A stretch of DNA of 64,000 nt from Sulfurisoma sediminicola (GCF_003865015.1 NZ_BHVV01000006.1:475425-539424), one strand, 5' to 3'. Positions 1 through 10,332 are shown, counted from the stretch's first letter. Program-made: numbers and translations. The notes: generated by a model not told the origin, from the sequence alone.

Positions 1-1
1 T

Positions 2-1198
2 CTCGACGGCTTCAAGCCGGTCAACGACACCTTCGGCCACGACACCGGCGACCAGCTGCTGATCGAGGCGGCACGCCGCTTCGGCGAGTGCATCCGCGCC
101 GGCGACACGGCCTGCCGCCTCGGCGGCGACGAGTTCGTGCTGCTGGTTTCGTCACTCTCGAACATCGAGGAATGCGCCCAGGTCTTCGACCGCATCCTCG
201 CCAGCATCGCGACGCCGTTCCGGATCGACGGCCACGAAATCGCCATTTCGGCCAGCATCGGCGTCACCCTCTATCCCCTCGACGACGCCGATCCCGACAC
301 CCTGCTGCGCCATGCCGACCAGGCCATGTACCTGGCCAAGCAGGCCGGCCGCGGTCGCTTCCATCTCTTCGACAGCGAGCAGGATCGTCTGGTCGAGGCC
401 CACTACGAGGCACGCAGCCGCATCCAGGATGGCTTGCGCCTCCACGAGTTCGAGCTGCATTACCAGCCCAAGGTGAATATGCGCACGGGCCGCGTCGTCG
501 GCGCCGAAGCCCTGATCCGCTGGCAGCATCCGCAGCGCGGCCTGGTGCTGCCCGGCGACTTCCTGCCGGTGATCGAAGGCACTGCCTTCGCGGTGACGCT
601 GGGCCGGTGGGCGATGGACACCGCCGTGGCCCAGCTCGACGCCTGGCGTCGTTCCGGCCTGGACCTGACCCTGAGCATCAACATGGCCGCGCGCCACCTG
701 CAGGAAGCCGGCTTCGTCGAAGAGCTAAGCCTCCTGCTGCAGCGGTACCCCGGCCTTCCCGCCGACGTCATCGAGCTCGAGGTGCTGGAAACCGCGGCGA
801 TCGAAGACTTCGTCGAAGCCGGCGACGTCATCCGCTCCACCCGGCAGCTCGGCGTGCGCTTCGCACTCGACGATTTCGGCACCGGCTATTCGTCGATGTC
901 CTACCTCAAGCGCCTGCAGGTGGACACCCTCAAGATCGATCAGTCCTTCGTCAAGGACATGCTGGAGGACGAAGGCGACCGCGCGATTGTCGAAGGCATG
1001 ATCAGTCTCGCCCGCGTGTTCGGGCGCGAGGTGATCGCCGAGGGAGTTGAGAACGCCGAGACCGGCCGGGCGCTGCTGCGCCTCGGCTGCGAGCTGGCCC
1101 AGGGCTACGGCATCGCCCGCCCGATGCCGGCGCTCGAAGTGCCGCCATGGATCGAGGCATGGCAGGGCGGTGCCGGCTGGCGACTGCCGGCCGGCTAG
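2..1198 (+). CDS. GGDEF-EAL cyclic-di-GMP signalling protein (5' end outside window)
   Basis: Only the last 398 codons are inside the window. The reading frame is open from base 2. The diguanylate cyclase domain shows an intact GGDEF signature encoded near 122-136. It is followed by an EAL phosphodiesterase domain with the EAL triplet near 506-514, the [10 protein letters not shown] metal-binding motif, the KIDQSFVKD catalytic segment and the AEGVE motif. All the usual catalytic EAL residues appear present, so it is probably an active phosphodiesterase with an active or GTP-sensing GGDEF domain. Sensor domains, if any, lie upstream of the window. Its TAG stop overlaps the stop of the convergent zapE gene in a CTAG tetranucleotide. 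The product would tune c-di-GMP; the input signal is unknown. Confidence 0.93.
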   Translation, partial: LDGFKPVNDTFGHDTGDQLLIEAARRFGECIRAGDTACRLGGDEFVLLVSSLSNIEECAQVFDRILASIATPFRIDGHEIAISASIGVTLYPLDDADPDTLLRHADQAMYLAKQAGRGRFHLFDSEQDRLVEAHYEARSRIQDGLRLHEFELHYQPKVNMRTGRVVGAEALIRWQHPQRGLVLPGDFLPVIEGTAFAVTLGRWAMDTAVAQLDAWRRSGLDLTLSINMAARHLQEAGFVEELSLLLQRYPGLPADVIELEVLETAAIEDFVEAGDVIRSTRQLGVRFALDDFGTGYSSMSYLKRLQVDTLKIDQSFVKDMLEDEGDRAIVEGMISLARVFGREVIAEGVENAETGRALLRLGCELAQGYGIARPMPALEVPPWIEAWQGGAGWRLPAG

Positions 1199-2358
1199 CC
1201 CTGGCCCGCGTCGGCCAGGGCCGCGGGGGCGTGGGTCTCGAAACGGCGGTGGGCGCTGGCCAGATAATCGTGCGAGCGCATCTCGATCATCCGCGACACC
1301 GTGCGCTGAAACTCGGCGGCCTGGAGCCCCGCCGGATAGAGCATTTCCGCAGTGGCGGCCGCGGTGGCGATGAACTTGACACGATGGTCATAGAGCACGT
1401 CGACGAGCCAGGTGAAGCGCCGCGCCGCCGAGGCTTGCTCCGTGCCCATCGCGGGAATGCCCGAGAGGAATACCGTGTGGAAGGCGTGGGCGATCTCGAG
1501 GTAATCGTTCTGCGAGCGCGGCCCGCCGCAGAGCGTGGCGAAGTCGCACCAGAGCACGCCGGGTGCGCGGCGGATGACGGCAAGCTCGCGCCCGAGCACC
1601 GGCAGCGGGCGGTCATGGCCCTCGCCGCCGGCGACCCGGGCGAATGTGAGGCGCATGCGATCCTCGCCGGCCGCGTCGGCCGGCACGTGGTAGATCTCGG
1701 CCTGCTCGAGCGCGCGCAGCCGGTAGTCGATGCCGGCGTCGATCTCGATGACGTCGAGCCTGTCTTCGAGCAAGGCGATGGTCGGCAGCAGGCGCTCGCG
1801 ATGGAGGCCATCGGGATAGAGGCCATCGGGCGGGTAGTTGGAGGTGATGCAGAACAGCACGCCGGCGTCGAACAGCGCCTGCATCAGGCGGCCGAGGATC
1901 ATGGCGTCGGCGATGTCGGAGACATGGAACTCGTCGAAGCACATCAGCCGTGTTTCCTTCGCCACCTGGGCTGCGACCTTGGGCAGCGGGTCCCCCTCGT
2001 TGCCTGGATGCTTCAGCGCCTGCAGCCGCCCATGCACCTCGCGCATGAAGGCGTGGAAATGCACGCGGCGCTTGCGCTGGTAGGGCACGGCTTCGAAGAA
2101 GCAGTCCATGAGGAAGCTCTTGCCGCGCCCCACACCGCCCCAGAACCAGACGCCGCGCGGCAGCTCGGGATGGACCAGCAGCTTCCTGAGCTTGCTGCGC
2201 CGGGCGGCCTTGAAGGCGACGAGATCGTCGTAGAACTTCTGCAGCCGCATCGCGGCATCGAGTTGCGCCGGGTCGGCGACGATGCCGCGCGCGGCGAGTG
2301 CGGCGTTGAAGCCGCGGATCATGCCGTCCTGGGGGACGTTGAGTATGCGGTGGGGCAT
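1195..2358 (-). CDS. zapE: Cell division protein ZapE (AFG1-like ATPase)
   Basis: The 387-residue protein is the normal length for the ZapE/AFG1 family of P-loop ATPases, which act at the FtsZ ring in proteobacteria. Walker A (GGVGRGKS) lies near residue 75 after the family's FWGG lead-in. Walker B is CFDEFHVSD near residue 140, followed by the family-specific ITSNYPPDGLY segment. Start ATG is at 2358. It is convergent with the upstream-numbered c-di-GMP gene, with interlocked stop codons. A strong terminator (2366-2396) separates it from lpd, which reads in the same direction, so zapE probably has its own weak promoter or lives on read-through. Annotation is firm; the substrate in this organism is inferred from the family. 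Confidence 0.95.
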   Translation of the reverse strand: MPHRILNVPQDGMIRGFNAALAARGIVADPAQLDAAMRLQKFYDDLVAFKAARRSKLRKLLVHPELPRGVWFWGGVGRGKSFLMDCFFEAVPYQRKRRVHFHAFMREVHGRLQALKHPGNEGDPLPKVAAQVAKETRLMCFDEFHVSDIADAMILGRLMQALFDAGVLFCITSNYPPDGLYPDGLHRERLLPTIALLEDRLDVIEIDAGIDYRLRALEQAEIYHVPADAAGEDRMRLTFARVAGGEGHDRPLPVLGRELAVIRRAPGVLWCDFATLCGGPRSQNDYLEIAHAFHTVFLSGIPAMGTEQASAARRFTWLVDVLYDHRVKFIATAAATAEMLYPAGLQAAEFQRTVSRMIEMRSHDYLASAHRRFETHAPAALADAGQG

Positions 2359-2365
2359 GGCAATG

Positions 2366-2396
2366 AAAAAGCCACGGGGAACGCATCCCCCGTGGC
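2366..2396 (-). terminator. Intrinsic terminator after lpd
   Basis: On the minus strand a perfect 9-bp stem (GCCACGGGG with CCCCGTGGC, 2371-2379 and 2388-2396) with an 8-base loop is followed by five T residues (2366-2370). It lies between the lpd stop and the zapE start and would end the sucA-sucB-lpd transcript. Confidence 0.85.
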
Positions 2397-2413
2397 CGGT
2401 CGGCTAGGGCATG

Positions 2414-3853
2414 TCAGAAGTGCAGCGCGCGCTTCTCGACCGCGAGCGCCGCCTCGTGCATGGTCTCTGACAGCGTCGGGTGGGCATGGCAGATGCGCGC
2501 GATGTCCTCCGAACTGGCACCGAACTCCATCGCCACCACGGCTTCGGCGATCAGCTCGGAAGCGTTGGCGCCGATGACATGGACGCCGAGGATGCGATCG
2601 GTCTTCGCGTCGGCCAGCATCTTGACGAAGCCGGTGGTGTCGCCCTGCCCCAGTGCGCGGCCGTTGGCGAGGAAGGGGATCTGCCCGGCGCGGTAGTCGA
2701 CACCCTCGTTCTTCAGCTGCGTCTCGGTCTTGCCGACCCAGGCGATCTCGGGATGGGTGTAGATGACCCAGGGGATCGCGTCGTAATTGACGTGGCCGGC
2801 CTGGCCGGCGATCAGTTCGGCGACCATCACGCCCTCCTCCATGCCCTTGTGCGCGAGCATGGCGCCACGGATCACGTCGCCGACGGCCCAGACGTTCTCG
2901 AGGTTGGTCTGGCAGTGGTCGTTGACCTCGATGCGGCCGCGTTCGTCGATCCGGAGGCCGACATTCCCGGCGTCGAGCCCGGCCGTATTCGGCACGCGGC
3001 CGACCGAGACGATCAGGCGGTCGCATTCGAGCTTTTGCGCGCCCTCGCCGTTCTCGTATTCGACCGTTACGCCCTTCTTGCCCTGCTTGACCGCGCCGAT
3101 CTTGACGCCGAGGTGGATCTTGAGGCCCTGCTTCTGGGTGAAGGTCTTCCACGCCTCCTTGGCCACGGCCGGGTCGGCGGCGGCAAGGAAGTCGGGTAGC
3201 GCTTCGAGGATGGTGACCTCGGAACCCAGGCGCTTCCATACCGAGCCGAGCTCAAGGCCGATCACGCCGGCGCCGATGACGCCGAGGCGCTTGGGCACCG
3301 AGCCGAAGGACAAGGCACCGGCGTTGTCGCAGATCACCTCGTTATCGACGGGGATGCCGTCGAGGTGGCGCGCGCTGGAGCCGGTGGCGACGATCACATG
3401 TTTGGCGGCGACGACCTCGGTGCCATCCTTGCCCGCGACCACGATTTCCCACAGTTCGTTCTCGCGGCCCTTGAAGCTGCCGCGCCCGGGCAGCAGGGTG
3501 ACCTTGTTCTTCTTGAACAGGCCGCGGATGCCGCTGGTGAGCTGGGTGACGATATTGTCCTTGCGGCGGACCATGGTGCCGACATCGACCTTGATGCCCT
3601 CGGCCGTGATGCCGTGCATGACGAAGCTGTGGTTGGCCTCGTCGAACAGTTCGCTCGAGCGCAGCAGCGCCTTGGACGGAATGCAGCCGACGTTGAGGCA
3701 GGTGCCGCCGAGGCGCACCTCGCCCTTGGGATCGGCGTAGGACTCCGACTCGATGCAGGCGGTGGTCAGCCCCAGTTGCGCGGCGCGGATCGCGGCGATG
3801 TAGCCGCCGGGGCCGGCGCCGATGACGACGACGTCGAATTGCTTGTTGGCCAT
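2414..3853 (-). CDS. lpdA: Dihydrolipoyl dehydrogenase (E3)
   Basis: The 479-residue flavoprotein disulfide reductase reoxidises the dihydrolipoyl arm of the 2-oxoglutarate dehydrogenase complex, passing electrons to NAD+. The N-terminal FAD-binding GxGPGG motif is followed by the redox-active disulfide segment [14 protein letters not shown] second Rossmann motif [10 protein letters not shown] binds NAD, and the C-terminal interface holds the HAHPTLSE active-site histidine. It is the third gene of sucA-sucB-lpd, 16 bp downstream of sucB, so it is most likely the E3 of that complex. It could also serve pyruvate dehydrogenase or the glycine cleavage system. Confidence 0.97.
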   Translation of the reverse strand: MANKQFDVVVIGAGPGGYIAAIRAAQLGLTTACIESESYADPKGEVRLGGTCLNVGCIPSKALLRSSELFDEANHSFVMHGITAEGIKVDVGTMVRRKDNIVTQLTSGIRGLFKKNKVTLLPGRGSFKGRENELWEIVVAGKDGTEVVAAKHVIVATGSSARHLDGIPVDNEVICDNAGALSFGSVPKRLGVIGAGVIGLELGSVWKRLGSEVTILEALPDFLAAADPAVAKEAWKTFTQKQGLKIHLGVKIGAVKQGKKGVTVEYENGEGAQKLECDRLIVSVGRVPNTAGLDAGNVGLRIDERGRIEVNDHCQTNLENVWAVGDVIRGAMLAHKGMEEGVMVAELIAGQAGHVNYDAIPWVIYTHPEIAWVGKTETQLKNEGVDYRAGQIPFLANGRALGQGDTTGFVKMLADAKTDRILGVHVIGANASELIAEAVVAMEFGASSEDIARICHAHPTLSETMHEAALAVEKRALHF

Positions 3854-3869
3854 GGAATCAGTCCTCCGC

Positions 3870-5114
3870 TCAGATTTCCAGGATCAGGCGCGCCGGATCT
3901 TCGAGCGCTTCCTTCATCGTCACCAGGCCCAGCACCGCCTCGCGGCCGTCGATGATGCGGTGGTCGTAGGACATGGCCAGGTAGTTGATGGGGCGGATCA
4001 CGATCTGGCCGTTCTCGACCACGGCCCGGTCCTTGGTGGCGTGGATGCCGAGGATGGCCGACTGCGGCGGGTTGATGATCGGTGTACTCAGCATGGAACC
4101 GAAGACGCCGCCGTTGGAAATCGAGAAGGTGCCGCCGGTGAGTTCCTCGAGCGAGAGCTTGCCGTCCTTGGCCTTCTGCCCGAACTCGGCGATCTTCTTC
4201 TCGATCTGGGCGAGCGACATCTGGTCGGCGTCGCGCAGGATCGGCACGACGAGGCCGCGCGGGCTGCCGACGGCGATGCCGATGTCGAAGTAGCCGTGAT
4301 AGACGACGTCGCTGCCATCGACCGAGGCGTTGAGCACGGGGAACTTCTTCAGCGCGGCGACGGCGGCCTTGACGAAGAAGGACATGAAGCCCAGGCGCAC
4401 ACCGTATTCCTTCTCGAACTTGTCCTGGTATTTCTTGCGCAGTTCCATCACCGGGCCCATGTTCACTTCGTTGAAGGTGGTGAGGATGGCGTTCTGCGAC
4501 TGCGACTGCAGCAGCCGTTCGGCGACGCGGGCGCGCAGCCGCGACATCGGCACGCGCTGTTCCGGGCGGTCCGCGACGATGGCGTCGGCGCGGACGGCGG
4601 TCGGCTGCGCCAGGGCCGGCGCGGCGGAAAAACTCGGTGCTGGCGGGACGGCGGTGGACGCCGGGGCCGCGGGCCTGGGGGCCGCCGAGCCGAGCACGTC
4701 CTGCTTGGTGACGCGGCCGCCGCGCCCGCTGCCTTCGACCGAACCGGGCGGCAGACCCGCCTCGGCCATGGCCTTGCGCGCGGCGGGCATCACCGCGGGG
4801 GCCGCGCCCGCTGTGGGTGCCCCCTGGGCGGCCGCTTCCTTGCTCGCCCCGGCAGGGGCGGCGACAGCCGCTACGGCCTCGGTGTCGATCTGGGCGATGA
4901 CCTCGCCGGCGATGACGGTTTCGCCGTTGCCCTTAAGCACCTTGACCAGCACGCCGCCATCGGGCGCCGGCAGTTCGAGCACCACCTTGTCGGTCTCGAT
5001 GTCGATGAGGTTTTCGTCGCGGGTGACGGTGTCACCCTCATTCCTGTGCCAGGAAACGAGCGTGGCCTCGGCTACGGATTCGGACAGCTGGGGGACTTTG
5101 ACTTCGATGATCAT
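3870..5114 (-). CDS. sucB: 2-oxoglutarate dehydrogenase E2, dihydrolipoyllysine succinyltransferase
   Basis: At 414 residues it has the classic E2 layout. The N-terminal lipoyl domain has the lipoylated lysine in ETDKVVLE near residue 43. An Ala/Pro-rich linker leads to a peripheral subunit-binding domain near residues 115-150. After a second flexible linker comes the catalytic core, ending in the [13 protein letters not shown] motif with the catalytic His/Asp. It transfers the succinyl group from E1 to CoA. The gene lies 15 bp downstream of sucA and 16 bp upstream of lpd, a compact operon. Identity as the succinyl rather than acetyl form rests on the neighbouring SucA. Confidence 0.96.
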   Translation of the reverse strand: MIIEVKVPQLSESVAEATLVSWHRNEGDTVTRDENLIDIETDKVVLELPAPDGGVLVKVLKGNGETVIAGEVIAQIDTEAVAAVAAPAGASKEAAAQGAPTAGAAPAVMPAARKAMAEAGLPPGSVEGSGRGGRVTKQDVLGSAAPRPAAPASTAVPPAPSFSAAPALAQPTAVRADAIVADRPEQRVPMSRLRARVAERLLQSQSQNAILTTFNEVNMGPVMELRKKYQDKFEKEYGVRLGFMSFFVKAAVAALKKFPVLNASVDGSDVVYHGYFDIGIAVGSPRGLVVPILRDADQMSLAQIEKKIAEFGQKAKDGKLSLEELTGGTFSISNGGVFGSMLSTPIINPPQSAILGIHATKDRAVVENGQIVIRPINYLAMSYDHRIIDGREAVLGLVTMKEALEDPARLILEI

Positions 5115-5129
5115 GATCTCTCCGTTCGA

Positions 5130-7955
5130 TTATTGTTGCAGGCCGAGCGCGCGCTCGACCACGTCCTTCTGTTCCTGCACGTGCCGCGCGGCGTAGCCCG
5201 ACGCCGGCGAGGCGCAGGCCGGCCGCGATACCACCGACAGCGTCTGCCCCTTCTGCAGCGCGGCGTTGAGCCGATGTGCCTTGGCGTACCAGGCGCCCTG
5301 GTTCTCGGGCTCCTCCTGGCACCAGACGACCTCGGTCGCCTTGGGGAACTTCCTGAGTTCCTCGACGAAGCGGCGGTCGTCGAAGGGATAGAGCTGCTCG
5401 ATGCGCAGCAGCGCGACGTTGTCCACCTTGTGCTCGCGGCGCGCGGCGGCCAGCTCGAAATAGATCTTGCCCGCGCAGGCGACGACGCGCTTGACCTTCT
5501 TCGCATCCATTTCCGCGACATCGCCGATCACCGTCTGGAAGGTGCCGGTCGCGAGATCCGCGAGGGAACAGGTCGCATCCTTGTGCCGCAACAGGGACTT
5601 CGGCGTGAACACCACCAGCGGCTTCCTCTGCGCGCGCAGCATCTGCCGGCGCAGCAGGTGGAAGATTTGCGCCGCATTGGACGGGTAGCAGACCTCCCAG
5701 TTGAAACCGGCCGAAAGCTGCATGTAGCGCTCGACGCGGGCCGAGGAGTGCTCCGGCCCCTGCCCCTCGTAGCCGTGAGGCAGCAGCATCACCAGGCCGC
5801 AGGAACGACCCCATTTCGCCTCGCCGGCGGCGAGGAACTGGTCGATCACCACCTGGGCGCCGTTGGCGAAGTCGCCGAATTGCGCCTCCCAGATCACGAG
5901 CTCGCTGGGCGCGGCGGTGGCATAGCCGTACTCGAAGCCGAGCACGGCCTCCTCGGACAGCACCGAGTCGTAGCACTGCAGGCGCCCCTGCTTGTCGGCG
6001 ATCGCCGCCAGCGGCCAGAACGTACCCTCGTGCCACTTCTCGCGGTTCTGGTCGTGGAAGGCGGCATGGCGATGGAAGAAGGTGCCGCGGCCGACGTCCT
6101 CGCCCGAAATGCGCACGTCGTAGCCGGCGGCGAGCAGCGTGGCATAGGCGAGGTTCTCGCCCATGCCCCAGTCCACCGGCAGTTTTCCTTCGCTCATCAG
6201 CCGGCGATCGTCGATGATCTTCTGTACGCGCGGATGCAGGGTGAAGTTGGCGGGGATGGCGGTCAGCCGCCCGGCCAGCTTCACCAGTTCCTTCCGCGGC
6301 ACGGTCGTGTCGCATTTCTCCGTGTAGACGGCGCCGATGTGCGGTGTCCAGTCGATGGCGAGCTTGCTCTTGAAATCGGTAAGCACGGGATCGACGAGGT
6401 GGCGACCTTCGTCAAGCGCGGCGCGGTAGTCCTTGATCATCTGCTCGGCATCGGAGTTGGCGATGACGCCCTGCGCGGCCAGCCGCTCGGCATAGAGCTT
6501 GCGCGTGCCGGGGTGGGCATTGACCTTCTTGTACATCAGCGGCTGGGTGACCATCGGCTCGTCGGCCTCGTTGTGGCCGAGCTTGCGGAAGCAGACGATG
6601 TCGACGACCACGTCCTTCCTGAATTCCTGGCGGAACTCGAGGGCCAGCTGGGTGACGAAGGCCACGGCCTCGGGGTCGTCGCCGTTCACGTGGAAGATCG
6701 GCGCCTCGACCATCTTGAAGATGTCGGTACAGTAGAGCGAGGAGCGCATGTCGCGCGGGTCGGAGGTGGTGAAGCCGATCTGGTTGTTCACCACGATGTG
6801 CACCGTGCCGCCGGTGCCATAGCCGCGCGTCTGGGAAAAGTTGAGCATCTCCTGATTGACGCCCTGCCCCGCCACGGCCGCATCGCCATGGATGAGCACG
6901 GGCAGGACCTCCCGCATGCCGTCGACGCCGCGGCGTACCTGGCGCGCGTAGACCGAGCCCTCGACCACGGGATTGACGATCTCGAGGTGCGAGGGGTTGA
7001 AGGCCAGGGTCAGGTGCACCGGACCGCCCGAGGTGGCGACATCGGACGAGTAGCCCATGTGGTACTTGACGTCGCCGGCGGCCAGCTCGATCTTCTTCTT
7101 GCCCTCGAACTCGGCGAAGAGCATGCCCGGCTGCTTGCCGAGGGTGTTGACCAGCACATTGAGGCGACCGCGGTGGGCCATGCCGATGACCATTTCCTTG
7201 ACGCCGGTCGCACCGCCGGTGCGGATCAGCTGGTCCATCGCCAGGATCATGGCCTCGCCGCCCTCGAGCGAGAAGCGCTTCTGGCCGACGTAGCGGGTGT
7301 GCAGGTAGCGCTCGAGCGTCTCGGCCGCGGTGATGCGCTCGAGGAAGCGCCGCCTCTCTTCCGGCGTATAGCGGGGAACGGCGCGCGGCGGCTCGAAGCG
7401 CGCCTGGATCCAGCGCTTCTGCGCGACATCGGCGATGTACATGAACTCGGCGCCGATATGGCCGCAGTAGCGCGAGCGAAGGGTCTCGAGGATCTCGCGC
7501 AGCGTCGCTTCCTCCACGCCCATGTCGAAGGAACCGGTGCGGAACGAAGCCGACAGGTCGGCCTCGGTGAAACCGTAGTAGGACGGATCGAGTTCGGCGA
7601 CCTCGGGGCGTTCGTGGCGCTTGAGGGGATCGAGCTGGGCCCAGCGGTTGCCGAGGAAGCGATAGGCATTGATGAGCTGCAGCACCTTGGTCTGCTTCTC
7701 GCCGCCGTGTGCGATGTGCGCGATGTGCAGGCAGCCCTCGCGCGCGCGCTCGGCGAACGAGGCGATGATCGGCGCATGGGCGACGTCGCGGCCGAGGTAG
7801 GCGCCGGCACCGGGCAGGTTGGCGAGCTTGTCGAAGTAGTCGCGCCACGTCGGCTCGACGGCACCTGGATTCTCGAGGTATTTCTCGTAAAGCTCCTCGA
7901 TGAAAGGAGCGTTGCTGCCGAATAGGTACGACGTAGACAAGGTTTCTTTCATCAT
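5130..7955 (-). CDS. sucA: 2-oxoglutarate dehydrogenase E1 component
   Basis: This thiamine-diphosphate decarboxylase starts oxidative decarboxylation of 2-oxoglutarate in the TCA cycle. The preferred start is the ATG at 7955 (MMKETLSTSYLFG, 941 residues, close to the E. coli length), because AAAAGG sits just upstream on the minus strand. A longer open frame back to 8060 would run through a terminator hairpin and the end of gltA. Family landmarks include the N-terminal 'SNAPFIEELYEKY' E1 motif, GMAHRGRLNVL, the ThDP-binding GDAAVAGQG followed by NNQIGFTTS, and the C-terminal WCQEEPENQG segment. First gene of sucA-sucB-lpd. Confidence 0.96.
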   Translation of the reverse strand: MMKETLSTSYLFGSNAPFIEELYEKYLENPGAVEPTWRDYFDKLANLPGAGAYLGRDVAHAPIIASFAERAREGCLHIAHIAHGGEKQTKVLQLINAYRFLGNRWAQLDPLKRHERPEVAELDPSYYGFTEADLSASFRTGSFDMGVEEATLREILETLRSRYCGHIGAEFMYIADVAQKRWIQARFEPPRAVPRYTPEERRRFLERITAAETLERYLHTRYVGQKRFSLEGGEAMILAMDQLIRTGGATGVKEMVIGMAHRGRLNVLVNTLGKQPGMLFAEFEGKKKIELAAGDVKYHMGYSSDVATSGGPVHLTLAFNPSHLEIVNPVVEGSVYARQVRRGVDGMREVLPVLIHGDAAVAGQGVNQEMLNFSQTRGYGTGGTVHIVVNNQIGFTTSDPRDMRSSLYCTDIFKMVEAPIFHVNGDDPEAVAFVTQLALEFRQEFRKDVVVDIVCFRKLGHNEADEPMVTQPLMYKKVNAHPGTRKLYAERLAAQGVIANSDAEQMIKDYRAALDEGRHLVDPVLTDFKSKLAIDWTPHIGAVYTEKCDTTVPRKELVKLAGRLTAIPANFTLHPRVQKIIDDRRLMSEGKLPVDWGMGENLAYATLLAAGYDVRISGEDVGRGTFFHRHAAFHDQNREKWHEGTFWPLAAIADKQGRLQCYDSVLSEEAVLGFEYGYATAAPSELVIWEAQFGDFANGAQVVIDQFLAAGEAKWGRSCGLVMLLPHGYEGQGPEHSSARVERYMQLSAGFNWEVCYPSNAAQIFHLLRRQMLRAQRKPLVVFTPKSLLRHKDATCSLADLATGTFQTVIGDVAEMDAKKVKRVVACAGKIYFELAAARREHKVDNVALLRIEQLYPFDDRRFVEELRKFPKATEVVWCQEEPENQGAWYAKAHRLNAALQKGQTLSVVSRPACASPASGYAARHVQEQKDVVERALGLQQ

Positions 7956-7983
7956 GCCATCACCTTTTCTAATGGGTGAGGAG

Positions 7984-8010
7984 AAAAAAAGGGGGCGAAC
8001 GCTCGCCCCC
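7984..8010 (-). terminator. Strong intrinsic terminator between gltA and sucA
   Basis: A perfect 8-bp GC-rich stem on the minus strand (GGGGGCGA with TCGCCCCC) has a 4-base loop and is followed by seven T residues (7984-7990). It begins 6 bp after the gltA stop and ends 28 bp before the sucA start. It therefore separates sdhCDAB-sdhE-gltA from sucAB-lpd although all genes read the same way. Confidence 0.9.
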
Positions 8011-8016
8011 TGCCTC

Positions 8017-9312
8017 TTACTTGCGCTGATCCATCGGCGGAACGACACGGCGCTCGGCACCGGTGTAGAGCTGGCGCGGCCGGCCGATCTTCTGCTCGGG
8101 GTCGCCGATCATCTCGTGCCACTGCGCAATCCAGCCGATGGTCCGCGCCATGGCGAAGATGCCGGTGAACAACTGCGTCGGGATGCCCAGCGCCTTCTGC
8201 ACGATGCCGGAGTAGAAGTCGACGTTGGGATAGAGCTTCTTCTCGATGAAGTACTCGTCCTCGAGGGCGATGCGCTCGAGTTCCATCGCCAGCTTGAACA
8301 GCGGGTCGTCGTGCAGGCCGAGTTCGTTGAGCACTTCGTGGCAGGTCTCGCGCATCAGCTTGGCGCGCGGATCGAAGTTCTTGTAGACGCGGTGGCCGAA
8401 ACCCATCAGCTTGAAGGAGTCGTTCTTGTCCTTGGCGCGCTTGATGTACTCGGGCACGCGCGAGACGTCGCCGATCTCTTCCAGCATCTTGAGGCAGGCT
8501 TCGTTGGCGCCGCCGTGCGCCGGGCCCCAGAGGCAGGCGATGCCGGCGGCGATGCAGGCGAAGGGGTTGGCGCCGCTCGATCCGGCCAGGCGCACCGTCG
8601 AGGTCGAGGCATTCTGCTCGTGGTCGGCGTGGAGGATCAGGATGCGGTCGAGGGCGCGGGCCAGAACAGGATTCGGCTCGTAGTCCTCGCAGGGGGTGCC
8701 GAACATCATCTTCATGAAGTTGGCCGAGTAGTCCAGCTTGTTGCACGGGTACATGGTCGGCTGGCCGATCGAGTACTTATAGGCCATGGCGACGATGGTC
8801 GGCATCTTGGCGATCAGGCGCACGGCGGCCGTCAGGCGGTGCTCGGGATTGTTGATGTCGAGCGAGTCGTGGTAGAAGGCCGACAGCGCGCCGACCATGC
8901 CGACCAGCACCGCCATCGGGTGCGAGTCGCGGCGGAAACCCTGCATGAAGCGGGTGATCTGCTCATGCACCATGGTGTGGCTCTTGACGTCCTGGACCCA
9001 GGCCGCCTTCTGCACCGCGTTGGGCAGTTCGCCATGCTTGAGCAGGTAGCAGACTTCCATGAAGTCGCAATGCACCGCCAGCTCCTCGATGGCATAGCCG
9101 CGGTAGAGCAGCTCACCCTTGTCGCCGTCGATGTAGGTGATCGAGGACTTGCACGCCGCGGTCGACATGAAGCCCGGATCGAAGGTAAAGGCGCCGGTCT
9201 TGCCGTAAAGCGAGCGGATGTCGACGACGTCGGGGCCGATGCTGCCGGTCAGTACCGGGAATTCGGTGGTCTTGCCGTCGAGGGTCAGGGTTGCGATGCG
9301 CGGTGCGTTCAT
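8017..9312 (-). CDS. gltA: Citrate synthase (type II, hexameric class)
   Basis: Condenses acetyl-CoA with oxaloacetate. The start at 9312 (MNAPRIATL, 431 residues) has a good GAGAGG ribosome site 7 bp upstream and matches the usual length; an in-frame codon at 9333 would add seven residues. Visible motifs are the N-terminal beta-strand region typical of gram-negative enzymes, the catalytic histidine in GPAHGGANE, and GFGHRVYKN. The CoA- and oxaloacetate-binding arginines are in the expected C-terminal segment. It starts one base after the sdhE stop (TGAcATG), so it is probably translationally coupled at the end of the sdh operon. Confidence 0.97.
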   Translation of the reverse strand: MNAPRIATLTLDGKTTEFPVLTGSIGPDVVDIRSLYGKTGAFTFDPGFMSTAACKSSITYIDGDKGELLYRGYAIEELAVHCDFMEVCYLLKHGELPNAVQKAAWVQDVKSHTMVHEQITRFMQGFRRDSHPMAVLVGMVGALSAFYHDSLDINNPEHRLTAAVRLIAKMPTIVAMAYKYSIGQPTMYPCNKLDYSANFMKMMFGTPCEDYEPNPVLARALDRILILHADHEQNASTSTVRLAGSSGANPFACIAAGIACLWGPAHGGANEACLKMLEEIGDVSRVPEYIKRAKDKNDSFKLMGFGHRVYKNFDPRAKLMRETCHEVLNELGLHDDPLFKLAMELERIALEDEYFIEKKLYPNVDFYSGIVQKALGIPTQLFTGIFAMARTIGWIAQWHEMIGDPEQKIGRPRQLYTGAERRVVPPMDQRK

Positions 9313-9313
9313 G

Positions 9314-9595
9314 TCAGTGCCTCTCTGTCGCAAAGGTGTTGAGATTCGGTGTTGCCTGCAGCCGGGCCAGCAGACGCTGCTGTGCCGGGTCTTCGCTCTG
9401 CCTGCGGCCGCTGACCAGTTCCCACAGGTCGTGGTCCTCCTCGGCCAGCAGTCCTTCCATCAAGTCCAGCGTACTTTCGTCGATATCGTCGCCCACCTCG
9501 CCCCAGAAACGCTGGAAGACGATGTCGAGCTCGAGCAGGGCTCGCCGGCAATGCCAGCGGAGCCTTCCGATGCGGACGCGGCGTGCTTCGTCCAT
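9314..9595 (-). CDS. sdhE: SdhE-family succinate dehydrogenase flavinylation factor
   Basis: This 93-residue helical protein lies between sdhB and gltA, the standard place for SdhE (YgfY/SDHAF2 family), which promotes covalent FAD attachment to SdhA. The conserved N-terminal helix pair ([11 protein letters not shown]) and the [13 protein letters not shown] segment match the family. The family's RGxxE motif reads RALLE here, with alanine replacing the glycine. The gene starts 4 bp after sdhB ends and its stop almost touches the gltA start. Function is assigned from family and context; whether the altered motif still supports flavinylation is not visible. Confidence 0.88.
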   Translation of the reverse strand: MDEARRVRIGRLRWHCRRALLELDIVFQRFWGEVGDDIDESTLDLMEGLLAEEDHDLWELVSGRRQSEDPAQQRLLARLQATPNLNTFATERH

Positions 9596-9599
9596 TCTG

Positions 9600-10316
9600 T
9601 CAGATTGCCCGCTTGACCATCATCGCCTTGATCTTGCCGATCGCCAGCGTCGGGTTCAGGCCTTTCGGGCAGACGTCGACGCAGTTCATGATGGTGTGGC
9701 AGCGGAACAGGCGATAGGGGTCCTCGAGATTGTCGAGGCGCTCGCTCGTGGCCTGGTCGCGGGTGTCGGCGATGAAGCGGTAGGCGGCGAGCAGGCCGGC
9801 CGGGCCGACGAACTTGTCCGGGTTCCACCAGAACGAGGGGCAGGCGGTCGAGCAGCAGGCGCAGAGGATGCACTCGTAGAGGCCGTTGAGTTCCTCGCGA
9901 TCCTCGGGGCTCTGCAGGCGCTCGCGCTCGGGTGGCGGGTCGTTGTTGATGAGGTAGGGCTTGATCGAGTGGTACTGCTTGAAGAACTGCGTCATGTCCA
10001 CGATGAGGTCGCGGATCACCGGCAGGCCCGGCAGCGGGCGCAGCACGATCGGTTTGCCCTCGGGGAAGGTATTGAGGTCGGTGAGGCAGGCCAGGCCGTT
10101 CTTGCCGTTGATGTTGAGCGCGTCGGAGCCGCAGACGCCCTCGCGGCAGGAGCGGCGGAAGGAGATGGCGTCGTCCACCGCCTTGAGCTTGACCAGCGCG
10201 TCGAGCAGCTTGCGGTCGGTGCTGTCCACCTCGACCGAGATGTCCTGCATGTAGGGCTTCTGATCCTTGTCCGGATCGTAGCGATAGATCTTGAACTGGA
10301 GGGTGCGCGTCGTCAT
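9600..10316 (-). CDS. sdhB: Succinate dehydrogenase iron-sulfur subunit
   Basis: The 238-residue electron-transfer subunit carries three Fe-S centres. The N-terminal plant-type ferredoxin part has the [2Fe-2S] ligands in SCREGVCGSD plus a later cysteine near residue 76. The C-terminal part shows CILCACCSTACPS and CHTIMNCVDVCPKGLNP, which bind the [4Fe-4S] and [3Fe-4S] clusters. It sits between sdhA (16 bp upstream) and sdhE (4 bp downstream) in the sdhCDAB operon. It passes electrons from the SdhA flavin to ubiquinone at the membrane anchor. Confidence 0.97.
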   Translation of the reverse strand: MTTRTLQFKIYRYDPDKDQKPYMQDISVEVDSTDRKLLDALVKLKAVDDAISFRRSCREGVCGSDALNINGKNGLACLTDLNTFPEGKPIVLRPLPGLPVIRDLIVDMTQFFKQYHSIKPYLINNDPPPERERLQSPEDREELNGLYECILCACCSTACPSFWWNPDKFVGPAGLLAAYRFIADTRDQATSERLDNLEDPYRLFRCHTIMNCVDVCPKGLNPTLAIGKIKAMMVKRAI

Positions 10317-10332
10317 CGTCGCTCTCTCGATC

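Noticed and set aside
3822..7925. A 1,367-codon open frame antisense to sucA-sucB
   Set aside because: It is a GC-driven shadow of the 2-oxoglutarate dehydrogenase genes, rich in Gly/Arg/Asp/His runs without motifs.
7956..8060. A 35-residue N-terminal extension of SucA
   Set aside because: It would be read through the gltA terminator and gltA coding end, while 7955 has a ribosome site and family-like start.
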